Below, piece after piece: positions 62,346-64,000 of a stretch of 64,000 nucleotides of DNA. The first letter of the stretch is position 1; every line of letters begins with the position of its first letter. The stretch comes from Mycobacterium sp. IS-836. Lineage in GTDB: Bacteria; Actinomycetota; Actinomycetes; Mycobacteriales; Mycobacteriaceae. A program made the position numbers and the translations under genes. The notes beneath the pieces are model-generated. The model was not told the DNA's origin, did not search any database, and worked only from the letters and a program-made list of their open reading frames with translations. Where the stretch lies: the NCBI RefSeq assembly GCF_001954275.1, contig NZ_MBEU01000003.1, forward strand, positions 1 through 64,000, given 5' to 3'.

Positions 62346-63692
62346 ATGAGTACAACCGAGGTGATCACTGCGGCCGCCAACGACCTGGCGAGCCGGATTA
62401 ATGCCACCCAGGTGCGTGTACCCGACGGTGCGCCGTTGATCTGGAATGCGGCGGTGCAACATCGTCCGGCACTGATCATGCGGGCCGAGTCACCGCGCGA
62501 CGTACAGGAAGCAATCCGTGTGGCGCGTGACCGTGGGATGCGGCTCTCGGTGCTCGGCGGCGGCCATGACTGGGCCGGCCGCGCTGCGTACGACGGCGGT
62601 CTGGTTATCGACATGTCCGGGATGCGAAGTGTCACCGTCGATACCGAGGCGCGGATCGCAACGGTGGGTGGGGGCGCCACAGCGGCCGAGCTGATCGACG
62701 CGGTCGCGCCGTACGGGCTCGTTGCCGCCACCGGCAACTGCGGTGCTGTCGGCATGACCGGCCTGACGCTCGGCGGGGGCTACGGACCGCTCAACGGGCG
62801 GTTCGGCCTTGCCTCGGACAACCTGGTCGGGGCCGAGGTGGTCCTTGCGGATGGCCGAATCGTCACAGCCGACGCGACTCACGAGCCAGAGCTGTTCTGG
62901 GCACTGCGCGGTGGTGGCGGCAACTTCGGCGTGGTCACCTCGATGCGGGTGCGGTTGCATCCGGTGGACCGGTTGATCGGCGGGATGATCATGTTCCCGT
63001 GGTCGCAGGCCGCGACGGTGTGGCGTGGGCTGGGTGACCTGTTGTCGACGGCGCCGGACGCGCTGACCGTCCAGAGCGGACTGCTGCCCGGCCCGGACGG
63101 CAACCTGACGGTTTATCTGCAGCCGGCGTGGAGCGGCGATATTCGTTGCGGCCTAGCGGCCGTCGATCTGCTCGCAACGCTCGGAACGCCACTGATCACA
63201 CAAGTCGCGCCCGTCGCCTACGGTGAAATACTGCGCCTTTTCGACGTGGGGTGCGTCCGTGGACTGTGCTGGGCGGTTCGCACCCGCACGGTCGCGGGGT
63301 ACACGCCCGAAGTCATCGATGCGCTGGTGGAGGCCGCGCGGACACTAACCTCGCCGCGCAGCCTCGTCTCCATCCACCACTGTCACGGCGCATCGACTCG
63401 CGTCGCCCCGGACCAGACCGCGTTCGCAAACCGCCGCCCGCATTTCGTCGTCGAGATCGTCGCGTGCTGGGAGCCCGGAGACGGCGCCGCTCACCGCGCC
63501 TGGGCAGAAGCGTTGTCGGACGCGCTTGCGCCGCACGCGCTTCCAGGCGGATACGCCAATCTGCTCGGGCCGGACGACCACGATCAAATCGCAAACGCAT
63601 ACGGCGACAACGCCACACGGCTCGTCGCCGCCAAAGATCACTACGATCCCGACGCGGTGTTCACCGCCATCCCACTTCCCAGAGTCAGTTAG
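62346..63692 (+). CDS. Berberine-bridge-type FAD oxidase, bicovalent flavin
   Basis: The protein has 448 residues. The FAD PP-loop is RPALIMRAESPRDVQEAIRV, and RLSVLGGGHDWAGRAAYDGG holds the His that binds the flavin 8-alpha carbon. The segment VAATGNCGAVGMTGLTLGGG holds the Cys for the 6-position, giving a bicovalent FAD. ALRGGGGNFGVVTSMRVRLH and the C-terminal YGDNATRLVAAKDHYDPDAV are conserved. Family members oxidise sugars, alkaloids and polyketide alcohols. AGGAG at 62338-62342 supports the ATG. Confidence 0.9.
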   Translation: MSTTEVITAAANDLASRINATQVRVPDGAPLIWNAAVQHRPALIMRAESPRDVQEAIRVARDRGMRLSVLGGGHDWAGRAAYDGGLVIDMSGMRSVTVDTEARIATVGGGATAAELIDAVAPYGLVAATGNCGAVGMTGLTLGGGYGPLNGRFGLASDNLVGAEVVLADGRIVTADATHEPELFWALRGGGGNFGVVTSMRVRLHPVDRLIGGMIMFPWSQAATVWRGLGDLLSTAPDALTVQSGLLPGPDGNLTVYLQPAWSGDIRCGLAAVDLLATLGTPLITQVAPVAYGEILRLFDVGCVRGLCWAVRTRTVAGYTPEVIDALVEAARTLTSPRSLVSIHHCHGASTRVAPDQTAFANRRPHFVVEIVACWEPGDGAAHRAWAEALSDALAPHALPGGYANLLGPDDHDQIANAYGDNATRLVAAKDHYDPDAVFTAIPLPRVS

Positions 63693-63702
63693 GAGAGATC
63701 GA

Positions 63703-64000
63703 ATGTCGTACATCATCGATAGTCACCACATCACCATGTCGGTGAACGGGGCCCAAGAAGACGTTGACTTCCATGTCAAGGTGCTCGGGCTGCGGCTGAT
63801 CAAACGCACGGTGCTGTTCGACGGGAACATCCCGATCTATCACCTCTATTACAGCAACGCCGACGGCGACCCGAGCGCCGTGCTCACCACCTTTCCCTTT
63901 GGCCAGGCGGGGATCTACGGCCGGCGCGGCACCAACCAGGCGCGTGAGGTACTGCTCGCCGTTCCGGCGGGTTCACTGAACTATTGGTCCGCTCGATTGC
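63703..64000 (+). CDS. Ring-cleaving (VOC) dioxygenase, start only
   Basis: The first 99 residues are in the window: SYIIDSHHITMSVNGAQEDV, DFHVKVLGLRLIKRTVLFDG, IPIYHLYYSNADGDPSAVLT and TFPFGQAGIYGRRGTNQ. The HHIT segment with the VLGLRLIKRTVLFD and YHLYY strands matches the LinE/MhqO-type ring-cleaving dioxygenases that open hydroquinones. The gene is cut by the right edge. AGGAGAG precedes the ATG, and the gap to the FAD oxidase is 10 bases. Confidence 0.82.
   Translation, partial: MSYIIDSHHITMSVNGAQEDVDFHVKVLGLRLIKRTVLFDGNIPIYHLYYSNADGDPSAVLTTFPFGQAGIYGRRGTNQAREVLLAVPAGSLNYWSARL

Overview
The window is high-GC actinobacterial chromosome, and its gene order points to a non-tuberculous Mycobacterium, probably a slow grower. 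The order from the left edge to about 42 kb follows the M. tuberculosis Rv3037c-Rv3063 block as I remember it: THUMP-like methyltransferase, methyltransferase, echA17, Nudix, ABC ATPase, serB2, ctaD, fecB, adhC, nrdF2, Baeyer-Villiger-type monooxygenase with TetR, nrdE-nrdI-nrdH, FMN reductase with TetR, dinP, SDR with TetR, cyp136, double GntR, fadE22, ligB, cstA. No rRNA, tRNA, CRISPR array, prophage or intact insertion sequence was seen.

Layout. 1-7211: a minus-strand run from ctaD through serB2, ABC ATPase, Nudix and echA17 to two methyltransferases, with 4-base stop/start overlaps. 7349-11470: fecB, adhC, two small genes and nrdF2. 11666-17837: three TetR-controlled modules (FAD oxidoreductase, SRPBCC protein, flavin monooxygenase) and a universal stress protein. 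17872-20734: nrdH-nrdI-nrdE. Both class Ib nrd promoters carry paired NrdR-type boxes 32 bases apart. 21250-26663: TetR/FMN reductase, dinP, SDR/TetR and cyp136, with clear palindromic operators in the divergent gaps.

26674-35050 is the least ordinary part. It holds a free-standing LeuA regulatory-type domain behind a strong hairpin, then a duplicated unit made of an Lgt-like membrane protein gene divergent from a tiny lipoprotein gene. The left copy keeps its lipoprotein gene (27520-27690), but its lgt-like partner is only a 115-bp scar (27310-27424). The right copy is complete (27758-28516 and 28616-28786). A third lipoprotein paralogue (28967-29146) follows. All three carry the same LPTGC lipobox. 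Next come a MEDS-HATPase regulator, a thiolase-GntR operon divergent from an OB-fold protein, and a frameshifted secreted protein.

35079-57817: lipid and CoA metabolism (fadE22, several SDRs, enoyl-CoA hydratase with acyl-CoA dehydrogenase), ligB, cstA, an MspA-type porin, DoxX, an MFS exporter, an amidohydrolase, a PPOX flavoprotein with TetR, and an Stf0-like sulfotransferase.

57818-64000: an oxidative cluster with a flavin monooxygenase, a methyltransferase, two tandem IclR-type regulators that show a recombination scar, a bicovalent-FAD oxidase of the berberine-bridge type and the start of a ring-cleaving (VOC) dioxygenase. A 62-base repeat stands upstream of both flavoprotein genes. It could be an aromatic or polyketide-quinone catabolic locus that continues past the right edge.
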